Source: Mucilaginibacter sp.
Lineage (GTDB): Bacteria > Bacteroidota > Bacteroidia > Sphingobacteriales > Sphingobacteriaceae
Length of the DNA: 64,000 nt
Assembly: GCA_028288025.1 (NCBI GenBank)
Contig: JAQBOM010000020.1
Location: forward strand, 1 to 64,000
Reading direction: 5' to 3'
The notes under the pieces were generated by a model, which ran no database searches, was not told where the DNA came from, and was given only the letters and a program-made list of their open reading frames with translations. Positions 18,141 through 26,908 of the stretch are shown here, piece by piece. Made by a program: the position numbers and the translations under genes. The first letter of the stretch is position 1. The number at the start of each line of letters is the position of its first letter.

Positions 18141-18851
18141 TTATTCCGGCAATAAATCGCAATACCAAAAGCCTGAAAGGCTTCGCCCTGCCTGATCTTT
18201 CATAGCGTCATGGGGGGCCTTATATTCTTTAAAAACCTTCTCCCCGATTTTATATTTGATGGCTTCGGAAAAGATGGGGCCTTTAAAAGCGAAGGTGTGG
18301 AACTCGCCGTTTTCCCCGCACACATCCACGTCCGTTGGTAACGACCGGATAAGCGCCGGCGTTATCACCTCCCCTGCTATTTGTTCGAGGCTTTCCTTAG
18401 TGCAAACGATCACTGTACCAAAACCCAGTTCGAAAAATTCGTTGATCAGCTCATGACTATCCCGTTTCCATAACGGATAGATGCCAGTCATACCCACTTC
18501 GGCAAGGCACTCGTCGCGGTAAGCCTTCAAGTTCTCCAAAAATATATCACCGAAAATGGAGTGGGTTATCCCCTCTTTCCTGAACCGTTCCAAATGTTCG
18601 CGCATGGTTCGGTCATAAGTATCCATATCAGGCATTTCGGGAAGCCGTATCTGGTACAATGGTATGCCGATACTTTCGGCCTGCCGGATCAAAAGCGCCG
18701 TGCGTACGCCATGCATAGATATCCTGTCAGCGGCATCATTGATCGTGGTAACCAGGTACCGGATATCCAGTTCAGGGTTTTGCAGGCAATGGTACAGCGC
18801 CAGCGCGCTATCCTTGCCTCCGCTCCAATTGAAGATACACCGTTGATTCAT
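18141..18851 (-). CDS. PP-loop ATPase, Dph6-like (adenine nucleotide alpha-hydrolase superfamily)
   Basis: A 236-residue ATP-pyrophosphatase. The PP-loop FNWSGGKDSALALYH is at residues 8-22, and the remaining blocks (SMHGVR, FGDIF, YPLWKRDSHELI, DVCGENGEFHTF) are those of the family that includes archaeal/eukaryal diphthine-ammonia ligase. In bacteria without diphthamide these proteins probably amidate or adenylate another substrate. It lies downstream of the sirtuin gene and near the B12 uptake operon; a link with cobalamin is only suggested by position. Confidence 0.88.
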   Translation of the reverse strand: MNQRCIFNWSGGKDSALALYHCLQNPELDIRYLVTTINDAADRISMHGVRTALLIRQAESIGIPLYQIRLPEMPDMDTYDRTMREHLERFRKEGITHSIFGDIFLENLKAYRDECLAEVGMTGIYPLWKRDSHELINEFFELGFGTVIVCTKESLEQIAGEVITPALIRSLPTDVDVCGENGEFHTFAFKGPIFSEAIKYKIGEKVFKEYKAPHDAMKDQAGRSLSGFWYCDLLPE

Positions 18852-18898
18852 TTGATTTGCGGATTACGTTGATTTTGTAATATTTGAAGCTATCTGAG

Positions 18899-18939
18899 AT
18901 TAGTCAATCACTAAATCACTGATTCATTAATTGACTAAT
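18899..18939. repeat. Short word dyad between the ATPase and sirtuin genes
   Basis: Perfect 10-bp arms attagtcaat (18899-18908) and attgactaat (18930-18939) around a tcactaaatcactgattc centre made of related words. It lies just past the sirtuin stop codon, within the start region of the next gene's leader. Confidence 0.55.
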
Positions 18940-19602
18940 TAGCGCCGGTACGCCAACCGTTGCTTTATCTTCTATTTTTGTAAAGGACCGGTTTTGATCG
19001 ATATATGGTATTTTGGGATCGATAATATACTTAGGCACATTTCGCGCCACATAATTAACCAAGCCGGCGGCAGGGTACACCGCCAGCGACGAACCCACCA
19101 AAATAAACAGTTCAGCTTTGCTGCAAATGCGGGCCGCTGTGTCAATCATCGGTACTGCTTCGCCAAACCACACCACGTGCGCCCGTAATGGAGAGCCCAA
19201 CTCGCAAACGTCATCCATTTTGAGTTCCCATCCTTCAATCGGGTAAGTAAGGTTAGGATTAAGGCTCGATTGCGAGCGGGTGATAATGCCATGCAGGTGT
19301 ATCACATTAGTGGACCCTGCCCTTTCGTGCAGATCATCTATATTTTGGGTGATGATGGTTACATCGTATTTGTCTTCGAGACTGGCCAGCGCATAATGGG
19401 CCGCATTCGGGCTGGCTTCCAGCACGGCTTTACGCCGCATATTATAAAAATCCTGAACTAGCTGAGGGTTTCGCAGCCAGGCTTCAGGTGTAGCGACATC
19501 TTCAATGTTATAACCTTCCCACAGGCCATCGCTGTCCCTGAAGGTTTTTAACCCGCTTTCCGCGCTGATACCCGCGCCGGTTAATACGACGATCTTTTTC
19601 AT
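18916..19602 (-). CDS. SIR2-family NAD-dependent protein deacylase lacking zinc cysteines
   Basis: A 228-residue sirtuin that removes acyl groups from lysines using NAD. NAD-binding motifs are GAGISAESGLKTFRD at the N-terminus, TQNIDDLHERAG near 85-96, HLHG with the catalytic His near 104, and VGSSLAVYPA near 168. FYNMRRK keeps the Y-x-x-R pair that in class III sirtuins (CobB, Sirt5) binds succinyl/malonyl groups. The zinc site is degenerate: between HLHG and HVVWFGE only one cysteine remains (DDVCELG) instead of two C-x2-C pairs. Deacylase, perhaps desuccinylase, is the likely role. Confidence 0.92.
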   Translation of the reverse strand: MKKIVVLTGAGISAESGLKTFRDSDGLWEGYNIEDVATPEAWLRNPQLVQDFYNMRRKAVLEASPNAAHYALASLEDKYDVTIITQNIDDLHERAGSTNVIHLHGIITRSQSSLNPNLTYPIEGWELKMDDVCELGSPLRAHVVWFGEAVPMIDTAARICSKAELFILVGSSLAVYPAAGLVNYVARNVPKYIIDPKIPYIDQNRSFTKIEDKATVGVPALISQLMNQ

Positions 19603-19621
19603 GTTAATTAATTGAGCCTCA

Positions 19622-19720
19622 TGTCATTTCGAACGTAGTGAGAAAACTATACACCCTGCACGCTGTGCAAGGCGGAAATGTATATGTATAGTTTTCTCCT
19701 CCTTCGTCGTCGAAATGACA
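19622..19720. repeat. Long intergenic palindrome (TGTCATTTCGAA type)
   Basis: Arms tgtcatttcga...gagaaaactata and tatagttttctc...tcgaaatgaca enclose a GC-rich centre. Full span is about 99 bases between the sirtuin start and the B12 operon terminator. Same general layout as the elements at 17564 and 26085 but different sequence; typical of dispersed non-coding repeats. Confidence 0.6.
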
Positions 19721-19742
19721 ATGGGTTTGGATTTTATTCCAC

Positions 19743-19779
19743 AAAAAAAGCGACCCGATAACCGGATCGCTTTTCTTTT
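19743..19779 (-). terminator. Terminator of the B12 uptake operon
   Basis: On the minus strand: aagcgatccg, loop ttat, cgggtcgctt followed by seven T. A 10-bp GC-rich stem (one G-U) plus T run, 13 bases after the DUF6580 stop codon. This is a clear intrinsic terminator. Confidence 0.85.
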
Positions 19780-19791
19780 AATTCATTTTAT

Positions 19792-20367
19792 TTAAACAGC
19801 CAATTCGGTTTTGCCGCGTAAAGCTGTGTATTTGCTTTTTGCCAGTTCAAAACCACCGAAAAGGATGGCGCAAAATACAATGTCGCCCAATATCATATTC
19901 CGTTCAAACGGGATAGCCGCAACCAGTGACTGGCCGTATCCTTTTAAACTATGCGGGTAAAGCGTTCCGTACATCCACGGCAAATCGATTATAAGCCAGT
20001 GTATGGCCACAGAAACCAGTGAAGCGATACCAACATTGGCAACATTTGCTTTTTTGATCCTGCTGCCAACAAACACCATAATGGCAAAGGTTAAATAAAC
20101 CCAGAAAGAACCGCTATACCACATTATCCATTTGGAAGTGTATAAATAATTTATCGCGATATCGCTTGCAAACAATGTCAGCAATACAACAAGATAAGCT
20201 TTCCATTTATTAGTAAAATAAGCACCGCCAAACAACGCGATGGCGCCAACCGGGGTGAAATTGCTCAATATATAAGGGAACTTATAGCTAACCAAACGCA
20301 TAGCGGCAGCAGCCAGGATCATCAGGATGAGTACAATTGTACGGGTATTGATCTTTTGTAATGACAT
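19792..20367 (-). CDS. DUF6580-like integral membrane protein of the B12 operon
   Basis: A 191-residue inner-membrane protein with five or six hydrophobic segments, starting with LVLILMILAAAAMRLVSY and including FTPVGAIALFGGAYF and FWVYLTFAIMVFVGSRI. The layout resembles substrate-binding (S) components of ECF-type vitamin transporters, and the gene is third in an operon driven by a cobalamin riboswitch, so a role in moving cobalamin or a precursor across the inner membrane is a reasonable inference. A strong terminator follows. The DUF6580 name is from memory of the family and not verified. Confidence 0.7.
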   Translation of the reverse strand: MSLQKINTRTIVLILMILAAAAMRLVSYKFPYILSNFTPVGAIALFGGAYFTNKWKAYLVVLLTLFASDIAINYLYTSKWIMWYSGSFWVYLTFAIMVFVGSRIKKANVANVGIASLVSVAIHWLIIDLPWMYGTLYPHSLKGYGQSLVAAIPFERNMILGDIVFCAILFGGFELAKSKYTALRGKTELAV

Positions 20368-20419
20368 AGTTGAAATTATTGAGTAAAATTAATGATAATC
20401 CGTTTAAATAAAAACTTCT

Positions 20420-21481
20420 TTATTTTCTCAAAAAGGCAACCTTGCCAGGATTTATCCCCACAGTAACCGAGTATTCTTTTTTCCCTGTCTTATCGAAAGC
20501 AAATAAAGTTCCGTTTGATGAATAATTTTTGGCATCGGTCACAAATACCTCGCCCGTTGTACCATCAACAGCAATGCTGTAGGGCGTAGTAATTATCGTA
20601 CCGTCCGAAATGAAATTAGCGTTGGTAACGGTTTGCGATTTTACGTTATAAACAAGGATTTTGCCGGCGGATGTAATAAAATAAAGATTATCTCCCTGGA
20701 TGACCATTGAATTTCCGTCAAAATTGGTTTGCGTCTTTACTGCATCGGCAACATCATCAATAACCGCCAAACTCGGTTGAACACTTGCATAATCACCGGC
20801 AGATGATACATAAACATTACCATAAGCATCAGCAGCCACGTTTTGGGGATTAGCCGCAACAGTTAATGTTTTTGTTACGGTTAATGTAGCTAAATTGATC
20901 ACAGATACGGTATTATCAAAATTCGGATAACCCAGGCCTCCTGAATTAGCGACATATAATTTACCATTCGCTACCGCCAATTGCTCAGGGTTGCGGCCTA
21001 CGGGGATGTATTGGCTCACAGTCAGTGCGCTTGTATCGATTACAGCTACTGTTCCATCATACGAGGTTACGAATGCATTATTTTTGTAAAAGACCACATC
21101 ACGCGGCTGGCGGCCAGTAGTGCCGTTAAAAAGTTTTATCTGTTTTATAGCTTTCGCTGTTTTTGCATCAACTACCTCAACCGTGCTCGAAACGTTTACA
21201 ACGATGTACATTTTTGAGCCGTATATCTTAATATCGTTCCCGGTATCGCCCATGCCCCTGTTGTTCACCGAAGAAAATATATCTGGGGTGACCTGTTTGG
21301 CGGTATAATCATAAAAAGACAGCGTACTGTTATTATTATTAAATAAACCCTGGTTCAATATATATAAACCATTGGTTACCGGCGGGGAAACCGGTACCAC
21401 TTTTTTATCCTTGTGGCACGATGCCAGGATAAAAGATGCGCCTGTGATTGTTGCTAAAGCAATTAGTTTTAAACGTTTCAT
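20420..21481 (-). CDS. BtuG-like surface lipoprotein, YncE/DUF5074 beta-propeller
   Basis: A 353-residue lipoprotein: signal peptide and lipobox LASC with Cys22. The rest is a seven-bladed YVTN/YncE-type propeller, with repeated blade motifs such as VEVVDAKTAKAIKQIKLF, VAVIDTSALTVSQYIPVG, VSVINLATLTVTKTLTVAANPQNVAADAYGNVYVSS. In Bacteroides the propeller lipoprotein BtuG sits on the BtuB receptor and captures cobalamin with very high affinity. This gene begins 12 bases after a btuB-like gene that has a cobalamin riboswitch, so the same role is likely. Assignment by fold and context. Confidence 0.8.
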   Translation of the reverse strand: MKRLKLIALATITGASFILASCHKDKKVVPVSPPVTNGLYILNQGLFNNNNSTLSFYDYTAKQVTPDIFSSVNNRGMGDTGNDIKIYGSKMYIVVNVSSTVEVVDAKTAKAIKQIKLFNGTTGRQPRDVVFYKNNAFVTSYDGTVAVIDTSALTVSQYIPVGRNPEQLAVANGKLYVANSGGLGYPNFDNTVSVINLATLTVTKTLTVAANPQNVAADAYGNVYVSSAGDYASVQPSLAVIDDVADAVKTQTNFDGNSMVIQGDNLYFITSAGKILVYNVKSQTVTNANFISDGTIITTPYSIAVDGTTGEVFVTDAKNYSSNGTLFAFDKTGKKEYSVTVGINPGKVAFLRK

Positions 21482-21493
21482 ACTTGTTTTTGA

Positions 21494-23518
21494 TTAGATT
21501 TTTGTTTTAAATGATAAAATGAAAGAGCGTCCCGGCATTGGGAAACTCCTTACGACAACATAGTTGGTATTAAATAAATTATTAAGGTTAAGCGATATTG
21601 CAGCGTCCCGGTTATTAAAAATGAGCTTGTAAATAACCGACACATCGCTTACAGAATAACCGTCGACAAAGTTTTGCGGGGTGTTATTGCTCAGGTAGTA
21701 TCTTGATGACGACAATACCTGGTTATAATAAATACCCAGCCGCTTATAGTCGAAACCACCGTTTAAAGCAAGGGTATTTTTAGGCGTATAAGGTATTTGC
21801 TGGCGATAAAAGGAAGAAGTTGGGTCGGTAACGTCGATAGCATCCTGGTAGGTATAATTTACCGACAGGACGCTGCGCCAGTCACTCGCCAGCCTGGTTT
21901 GCGATTTTAACCCTATGTCTGCCCCTTTGATGTCCACCTTGCCCAGGTTAATAATGGATGATATAGCCGGATTTTGATTTGGCAGCGCTACAATTTTATC
22001 CGTAACAGTATTATAGTAGCCATCTGCGGTAAGGGTGATATATTCAAAAAAATTATCGAACGCTTTTTTGTAAGTAACACCAAAATCATATTGTCTGGCA
22101 AATTCTGGTCTTATGCCGCGCGCGCCATTTGCCGTAAAATAGTATTGCTCATCAAAGGTCGGGTTGCGGAAGATGTCCTTATAAAAAGCCCTGAATTGCA
22201 GATCGCTGTTGCTAAATGGCCGGTATGCAGCCATTAAAGTTAGTGATAGCACTTTCCTCGAGGGTGCCGCGTTGCCGCTTTTAACCGATTCATTAATATT
22301 CGTATTTAATAAACTGCCCTGTAAACGCCATTTGCCGGATGTAAAATTAGTGGCCAGCACATTTAGCCATGTTAACCGTGTTGGATAGGCATATTTGTAC
22401 AAATTAGCCGCAAGTGTGTTAATTGAAGCATCGGATGCATATGATAATTCCCAACCGGATGCAAGATGATAGGCTAACGCGCCCGACAAATAAAATTCCC
22501 GCTGCGTATATTGTTCATTCAAGCCGCCATTGTTATTCAAAAAATCCGGGTCAGTATAATGTGTATAATCCTGGGAAAGTTTCGCGTTGATAAGAATGTG
22601 CAGGCTGTTTCGCCACAAATGCTCATACCCGGACTGCAGAAAAATATCCCTGTTCCACATCCGCTGGTGCGAGACCGGGTTATAAAATATAACCGCGCCT
22701 GGCAACCCCCTATCCGAATTGTAATAATTGACGTGAAGGTTGAATTTATTACTGTCGCTCTTTGTCCAGTATAATGCGCCATCCGTCTGCAGCGCAGTTA
22801 AATCAGCATTGCTGCGTTCAGATGATGTATCCGACCCGTCGCCGTTTACTTTGTATTTATAACGCCCGTTAGCATTTTCCCAATAGCTATTGATAATAAA
22901 CGACCATTTATTACTCAACCTTTGCTGCCATTGCAGGTATGGATTTATTAAACCGAACGAGCCGCCTTTAACACCAAGTAATATTTCGTAAGGCTTTGCC
23001 CGGGTAAGATTCGGATGAATGGTTTTAATAGAAAGCACGCTTGCCGAGGCAAATGAACGTGCAGGCTGACAAATTTCGGGCGGCTGCCCGTTATATAGGG
23101 TGATTTCCTGTACATTTTCCAGGTTAAGCCTTCCCAGGTCTATCTGCCCGTTTTCAGCATCGTTTATCTGCACGCCATCGTACAAAACGGCCAGGTGATC
23201 TGCCCCAAGGCTACGCACGGATACGGTTTTAAGGCCGCCAATACCACCATAATCTTTTATATTAACCCCCGCAAAACCCCTGACTGCATCAGCGACGTTA
23301 AATGCGCTGTAACGGTCGAAATCGGCGGCTGAAATTTGCTGAGAGGGCGTAATGGTTTGGATTTTAGGCAGAGGCCTTGTTTTAATATTTACCTCTTTAA
23401 GCTTTTTAGCGCTGTCGGCTTGAGCTGAAGCAGAAAATGTGGATGCAAATGAAAGGCATAGTGAGCCAGCCGACAACGTCAGAAGCCTGAAACTAAACTT
23501 ATGCGCACTTTTTTGCAT
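21494..23518 (-). CDS. btuB: TonB-dependent cobalamin receptor
   Basis: Outer-membrane receptor of 674 residues that imports vitamin B12 with TonB energy. A signal peptide (about residues 1-33, ending SASAQA) is followed by a plug domain (FNVADAVRGFAGVNIKDYGG, VSVRSLGADHLAVLYDGVQIND) and a 22-strand barrel ending in the aromatic C-terminus LSFKTKI. The substrate is set by context: the leader contains a clear cobalamin riboswitch and the next gene is BtuG-like. The frame is open to 23593, but ATG 23518 places the signal peptide at the N-terminus. Plug residues PPEICQPARSFAS replace the usual glycine-rich segment (e.g. GSARASAS), a local oddity. Confidence 0.92.
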   Translation of the reverse strand: MQKSAHKFSFRLLTLSAGSLCLSFASTFSASAQADSAKKLKEVNIKTRPLPKIQTITPSQQISAADFDRYSAFNVADAVRGFAGVNIKDYGGIGGLKTVSVRSLGADHLAVLYDGVQINDAENGQIDLGRLNLENVQEITLYNGQPPEICQPARSFASASVLSIKTIHPNLTRAKPYEILLGVKGGSFGLINPYLQWQQRLSNKWSFIINSYWENANGRYKYKVNGDGSDTSSERSNADLTALQTDGALYWTKSDSNKFNLHVNYYNSDRGLPGAVIFYNPVSHQRMWNRDIFLQSGYEHLWRNSLHILINAKLSQDYTHYTDPDFLNNNGGLNEQYTQREFYLSGALAYHLASGWELSYASDASINTLAANLYKYAYPTRLTWLNVLATNFTSGKWRLQGSLLNTNINESVKSGNAAPSRKVLSLTLMAAYRPFSNSDLQFRAFYKDIFRNPTFDEQYYFTANGARGIRPEFARQYDFGVTYKKAFDNFFEYITLTADGYYNTVTDKIVALPNQNPAISSIINLGKVDIKGADIGLKSQTRLASDWRSVLSVNYTYQDAIDVTDPTSSFYRQQIPYTPKNTLALNGGFDYKRLGIYYNQVLSSSRYYLSNNTPQNFVDGYSVSDVSVIYKLIFNNRDAAISLNLNNLFNTNYVVVRSFPMPGRSFILSFKTKI

Positions 23519-23629
23519 GATTGTGAGTTTAAACCCACAGCATACAGAAATGAAAAGGTTCGAATGGAAACGATAGAAAAGTTTCACATCCAAGCTTCAA
23601 TCCCCGAAAGCTATGAATAATATTTATGC

Positions 23630-23795
23630 TCTGGCAGGTCTTCTGACTTACTCCCCTTTTGCCCGGCCTTCCCGTCTTTTTTTAATAGACAGTGGCCAAT
23701 TGAATGGACAACGGTTATGGAGCTTACAGCTGCGGGACAGTTACGGAATTACGCCGTATTCCCTTTTAATCTCTTAAAGTGTTACCTCTAAGAAA
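23630..23795 (-). promoter_or_regulatory. Cobalamin riboswitch
   Basis: Read on the minus strand, the leader contains the B12 riboswitch core in order: AAAAGGGAA, the P3-P6 region with CTGTCCCGCAGCTGTAA, GCCACTG, GGGAAGGC, then AGTCAGAAGACCTGCC, the B12 box. All major conserved blocks of the AdoCbl-type aptamer are recognisable. It ends 111 bases before the btuB start, leaving room for an expression platform, and should shut the operon off when cobalamin is plentiful. Confidence 0.95.
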
Positions 23796-23808
23796 ACCTA
23801 AAGCATCG

Positions 23809-23838
23809 CAAAAATAGGATAAGAAATTAGAATGGCAA
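23809..23838 (-). promoter_or_regulatory. Promoter of the btuB operon
   Basis: Minus strand TTG (23838-23836), exactly 19 bases, then TATTTTTG (23816-23809): a perfect Bacteroidota sigma-A promoter. The predicted start lies just upstream of the riboswitch aptamer, as expected. Confidence 0.75.
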
Positions 23839-23866
23839 ATTACATTTGTATATTGTGTTTTGAATT

Positions 23867-23970
23867 GGTTGAGTAAGTTGATTGTGTGAGTTGTTGATTG
23901 GTTGGGAATCAATCAGGACACTAACTGAAAAACTCTTCAATCAAATAAAGCTCATTAAACTTACTCAACC
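23867..23970. repeat. Word dyad before the serine hydrolase gene
   Basis: Perfect 13-bp arms ggttgagtaagtt (23867-23879) and aacttactcaacc (23958-23970). Between them are repeated words of the same kind (gttgattg, gagttgttgattggttg, caatcaa). The right arm ends 5 bases before the ATG of the next gene. Confidence 0.65.
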
Positions 23971-23975
23971 GATAA

Positions 23976-25220
23976 ATGAAACAATACCTTGTCCTGCTAT
24001 TCATACTAATAAGCCTTTCCGCATCAGCGCAGCAAACCGATACTGTTTTTCTAAAGAACCTGCTCGAATCGCATCCGGAGCTATTTAGTCATATCCTTAA
24101 TCATCCAACCCACAATGAGGTGCAGATACTTTACACCCAAATCAACCGGGATAAAAATAACGTACCGCATTTTACCTCTTACAGCTACCGGTTAAATGCC
24201 AACCACTATTTTTACCCGGCCAGCACGGTCAAACTGCCCACATCTATTTTTGCGCTGGAGAAACTGAACGAGCTGCATATCAATGGTTTGACGAGGAAAA
24301 CGACTATGAAAACCGACAGCTCATTTGCCGGCGAAACCAAAATGGTTATAGACACAACGTCTGCAAACGGCCTGCCCGACATTGAAAATTATATCAAACA
24401 GATTTTGCTTGTTAGCGATAATTATGCTTACAACCGGTTGTATGAATTTGTGGGCCGGGGAGAGATCAATGATAAACTAAAGAAGTATGGACTAAATCAC
24501 ACCCGCATTATCAGGCGCCTGGCAATTGGCGATAGTGGCGAGGGCGCTAAACATACAAACGCCATTGATTTTTACAAGGGCAATAAGCTCATCTATCACC
24601 AGCCGGCGCAATATGATGCCAGGGAATACCCTATGCACCTGGATAACATGATACAGGGCAAAGGCTACCTGGACAAAAACGACAAACTGGTTATGCAGCC
24701 ATATGATTTCCGCGATAACAATGTTTACACCATTGCCGACCAGCAATCGGTATTAAAACGGCTCATGTTTCCCGAAACTTATCCAAAAGAGCAGCAATTT
24801 AACGTAAAGCCAGATGACTATCAGTTTATATACCGCTATATGAGCATGTACCCGACTGAAAGCAAAAAACCTACTTATAACAGCCCCGGGTATTACCCGG
24901 CTTATTGCAAATGGCTGTTTTATGGCGGCGATAGCTTGGCTGTTGTTGATCCTAACATCCGGATATTTAATAAGATCGGCGATTCGTACGGTTATGATAT
25001 TGACAATGCTTATCTAGTCGATTTTAAGAATAAAGTGGAGTTTAAGCTGACGGCGGTTGTACAATCCAATGACGATGGAATTTACAATGATAATAAGTAT
25101 GAGTACAAAACAGTATGTCTCCCGTTTATGAGAAATTTAGGACAGGTGATTTACCAATATGAACTAAAGCGTCCTAAAAATTATCTGCCCGACCTGTCAA
25201 AATTTAAATTCAGGTATTGA
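23976..25220 (+). CDS. Exported serine hydrolase, class A beta-lactamase-like
   Basis: A 414-residue secreted protein: signal peptide MKQYLVLLFILISLSASAQ, then a penicillin-interacting fold. The three signature motifs are present: S-x-x-K as Ser83-Thr-Val-Lys86 (YPASTVKLPT), SDN at 147-149 (LLVSDNYAYN), and a KIG variant of KTG near residue 345 (NKIGDSYGYD). It is longer than true class A enzymes (about 290 residues) and has a large insert with HPTHNEVQILY and PMHLDNM. It is probably a peptidoglycan-related or peptidase-type serine hydrolase; beta-lactamase activity cannot be claimed. Confidence 0.85.
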   Translation: MKQYLVLLFILISLSASAQQTDTVFLKNLLESHPELFSHILNHPTHNEVQILYTQINRDKNNVPHFTSYSYRLNANHYFYPASTVKLPTSIFALEKLNELHINGLTRKTTMKTDSSFAGETKMVIDTTSANGLPDIENYIKQILLVSDNYAYNRLYEFVGRGEINDKLKKYGLNHTRIIRRLAIGDSGEGAKHTNAIDFYKGNKLIYHQPAQYDAREYPMHLDNMIQGKGYLDKNDKLVMQPYDFRDNNVYTIADQQSVLKRLMFPETYPKEQQFNVKPDDYQFIYRYMSMYPTESKKPTYNSPGYYPAYCKWLFYGGDSLAVVDPNIRIFNKIGDSYGYDIDNAYLVDFKNKVEFKLTAVVQSNDDGIYNDNKYEYKTVCLPFMRNLGQVIYQYELKRPKNYLPDLSKFKFRY

Positions 25221-25312
25221 CAATCGAAGTAGAAATACAAAACTCCACTAAACCTATATATTTATTACCTATTTTTATTTTAAATTAAAATATTTAAAAT
25301 AAAAGAAACGGT

Positions 25313-25328
25313 TGGTATAAAAATTGTT
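25313..25328 (+). promoter_or_regulatory. Possible sigma-54-type promoter
   Basis: TGGTATAAAAATTGTT aligns with the -24/-12 pattern TGGCAC-R-N4-TTGC with GG and TTG at correct spacing, but the -12 GC dinucleotide is GT. It lies 28 bases before the start codon. Tentative. Confidence 0.3.
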
Positions 25329-25356
25329 TATACAATAACAACACACAAACAACTTT

Positions 25357-26067
25357 ATGGCGACATTGGCATTAGAACAACACAGCTCCTCCCCAGTTAA
25401 GGAAAATATAAATTTAAACTGGCCCGAACGTTACGTTTCAATCGCGACGGGTGTAAAATTGGCCTACTCAGGTATCCGGCATTTATTTTCGAGCCCGTTT
25501 ACAAGCATCCTGAAATTGGGAGCCGGCGGCTATTTACTTAACCGTGGCGTTACCGGGCATTGCGAGCTTTATTCACAGATCGGTAAAAATTCAACCGCCC
25601 CGATGAATGTAAACATCCGGTCGTCGTTTACGATTAACAAACCCCGGATAGAGGTCTATAACTTCTGGCGTAAGCTGGACAACCTGCCCTTGTTTATGAA
25701 CCACCTTGAAAGGGTTGAGATGCTGGATGACGAACGCTCACACTGGGAGCTGAAGCTTCCTACAGGTGTAGCCACCGTAAGCTGGGACGCTGAAATTGTA
25801 AAGGACATTCCCGGCGAATTGATCGGTTGGAGCTCATTACCCGGTTCAATTATCGATAATGCGGGCAAAGTGCGCTTTAGGGATTCATTTAATGAAGGAA
25901 CTCTTGTGGATGTGGTTATCAGTTACCAGCCGCCTGCAGGCGGGTTAGGTGCAAGCGTAGCACATGTGTTAAACCCGGTGTTTAAAAATATGGTTGACAC
26001 TGACGTCCATAATTTTAAGCAATACATGGATATTGCCAGCCCGGAAGAGCACGTGATTGCTTTATAA
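25357..26067 (+). CDS. SRPBCC-domain protein with N-terminal membrane segment
   Basis: A 236-residue protein in two parts. Residues 20-80 have a hydrophobic, glycine-rich segment (LKLGAGGYLLNRGVTGHCELYSQIG) like DUF2892-type membrane hairpins. Residues 85-225 form a START/SRPBCC polyketide-cyclase-like domain (SFTINKPRIEVYNFWRKLDNLPLFMNHLERVE, WELKLPTGVATVSWDAEIV, IGWSSLPGS). This combination is common in stress-related proteins of Bacteroidota and Proteobacteria; ligand unknown. It is monocistronic, ends before a REP-like dyad and a shared terminator. Confidence 0.82.
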   Translation: MATLALEQHSSSPVKENINLNWPERYVSIATGVKLAYSGIRHLFSSPFTSILKLGAGGYLLNRGVTGHCELYSQIGKNSTAPMNVNIRSSFTINKPRIEVYNFWRKLDNLPLFMNHLERVEMLDDERSHWELKLPTGVATVSWDAEIVKDIPGELIGWSSLPGSIIDNAGKVRFRDSFNEGTLVDVVISYQPPAGGLGASVAHVLNPVFKNMVDTDVHNFKQYMDIASPEEHVIAL

Positions 26068-26084
26068 AAATTGTCCACGCCATT

Positions 26085-26190
26085 ACGAGGGACGAACTGA
26101 TCTTATAATTGCACATCCGATATATGGATGCGGCGAAACTGCTAACCCGACCTGCAGCTAAAGATCGCTTCGCGCCTCGTAATGCCCGGG
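26085..26190. repeat. REP-like dyad (CATTACGAGG type)
   Basis: Outer arms gccattacgaggg and cgcctcgtaatgccc enclose about 80 bases with an internal pair (atccgatatatggat). Related in sequence to the partial copy at 1062. Confidence 0.6.
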
Positions 26191-26200
26191 GACAGAAAAC

Positions 26201-26227
26201 AAAAAACCCGCAATTAGCGGGTTTTTT
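26201..26227. terminator. Bidirectional terminator after rplT and the SRPBCC gene
   Basis: aaaaaacccgc, loop aatta, gcgggtttttt: a compact GC stem with T runs on both strands, placed between the two convergent genes. Confidence 0.85.
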
Positions 26228-26247
26228 AATATAAAATTGTTTCAGCT

Positions 26248-26592
26248 TTATTTTACTGCGTCAACTATTGCTTTAAAAGCGTCTGGATGGTTCATCGCTA
26301 AATCAGCTAAAACCTTACGGTTTAAACCAATTTCTTTAGCGGTTAATTTACCCATTAGTTGTGAATACGAAATGCCATGCTGACGGGCACCTGCGTTAAT
26401 ACGCTGTATCCATAAAGCCCTGAATTCTCTTTTTTTGGTCTTACGGTCGCGGTAAGCGTACTGTAAACCTTTTTCGACTGTGTTTTTTGCAACGGTATAA
26501 ACCTTGCTTCTTGAACCCCAATAACCTTTGGCGAGGTTCATGATCCTTTTCCGGCGTCTTCTCGACGCGACTGCGTTAACTGAACGTGGCAT
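26248..26592 (-). CDS. rplT: 50S ribosomal protein L20
   Basis: A 114-residue 23S rRNA-binding protein needed early in 50S assembly. The N-terminus [35 protein letters not shown] is the family's basic tail, and [25 protein letters not shown] is the C-terminal domain signature. It is the last gene of the thrS-infC-rpmI-rplT cluster and ends at a strong terminator. In E. coli L20 represses its own operon through leader RNA; whether that holds here is not shown. Confidence 0.98.
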   Translation of the reverse strand: MPRSVNAVASRRRRKRIMNLAKGYWGSRSKVYTVAKNTVEKGLQYAYRDRKTKKREFRALWIQRINAGARQHGISYSQLMGKLTAKEIGLNRKVLADLAMNHPDAFKAIVDAVK

Positions 26593-26670
26593 GTTGTTGT
26601 TTTTTGGCTGTGAGTGTTGCCGCTTAGCGGGAAACTTAAAACTCTAAAGCCTGGTTAATTAATTTGTTAA

Positions 26671-26871
26671 TTATTTACCTATGCAAAGCATACGTTTTAC
26701 GTTACCCATGTCAGCATCAGATACTAAGCTGGTGTGGGTAAGATTGCGCTTACGCTTGGTCGACATCTTGGTTAAGATGTGGCTTTTGTAAGCGTTCTTC
26801 CTGGTGATTTTACCGGTTCCAGTAAGCTTAAAACGCTTTTTAGCACTGGAATTGGTTTTCATTTTTGGCAT
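26671..26871 (-). CDS. rpmI: 50S ribosomal protein L35
   Basis: A 66-residue ribosomal protein: [44 protein letters not shown] matches L35 from its first residue (the run is continuous in the protein; key elements are MPKMKT, SAKKRF and GKITR). The frame is open upstream to 26925, but ATG 26871 gives the universal N-terminus. It lies 78 bases before rplT and 105 after infC, with a dyad in the latter spacer. Confidence 0.97.
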   Translation of the reverse strand: MPKMKTNSSAKKRFKLTGTGKITRKNAYKSHILTKMSTKRKRNLTHTSLVSDADMGNVKRMLCIGK

Positions 26872-26908
26872 GTCAGAGTATATATGTTTATTAAAATTTA
26901 TTCGTGTT

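Noticed and set aside
23519..23593. Upstream extension of btuB with 25 extra codons
   Set aside because: The signal peptide starts at the internal ATG 23518, and the extension has no coding character.
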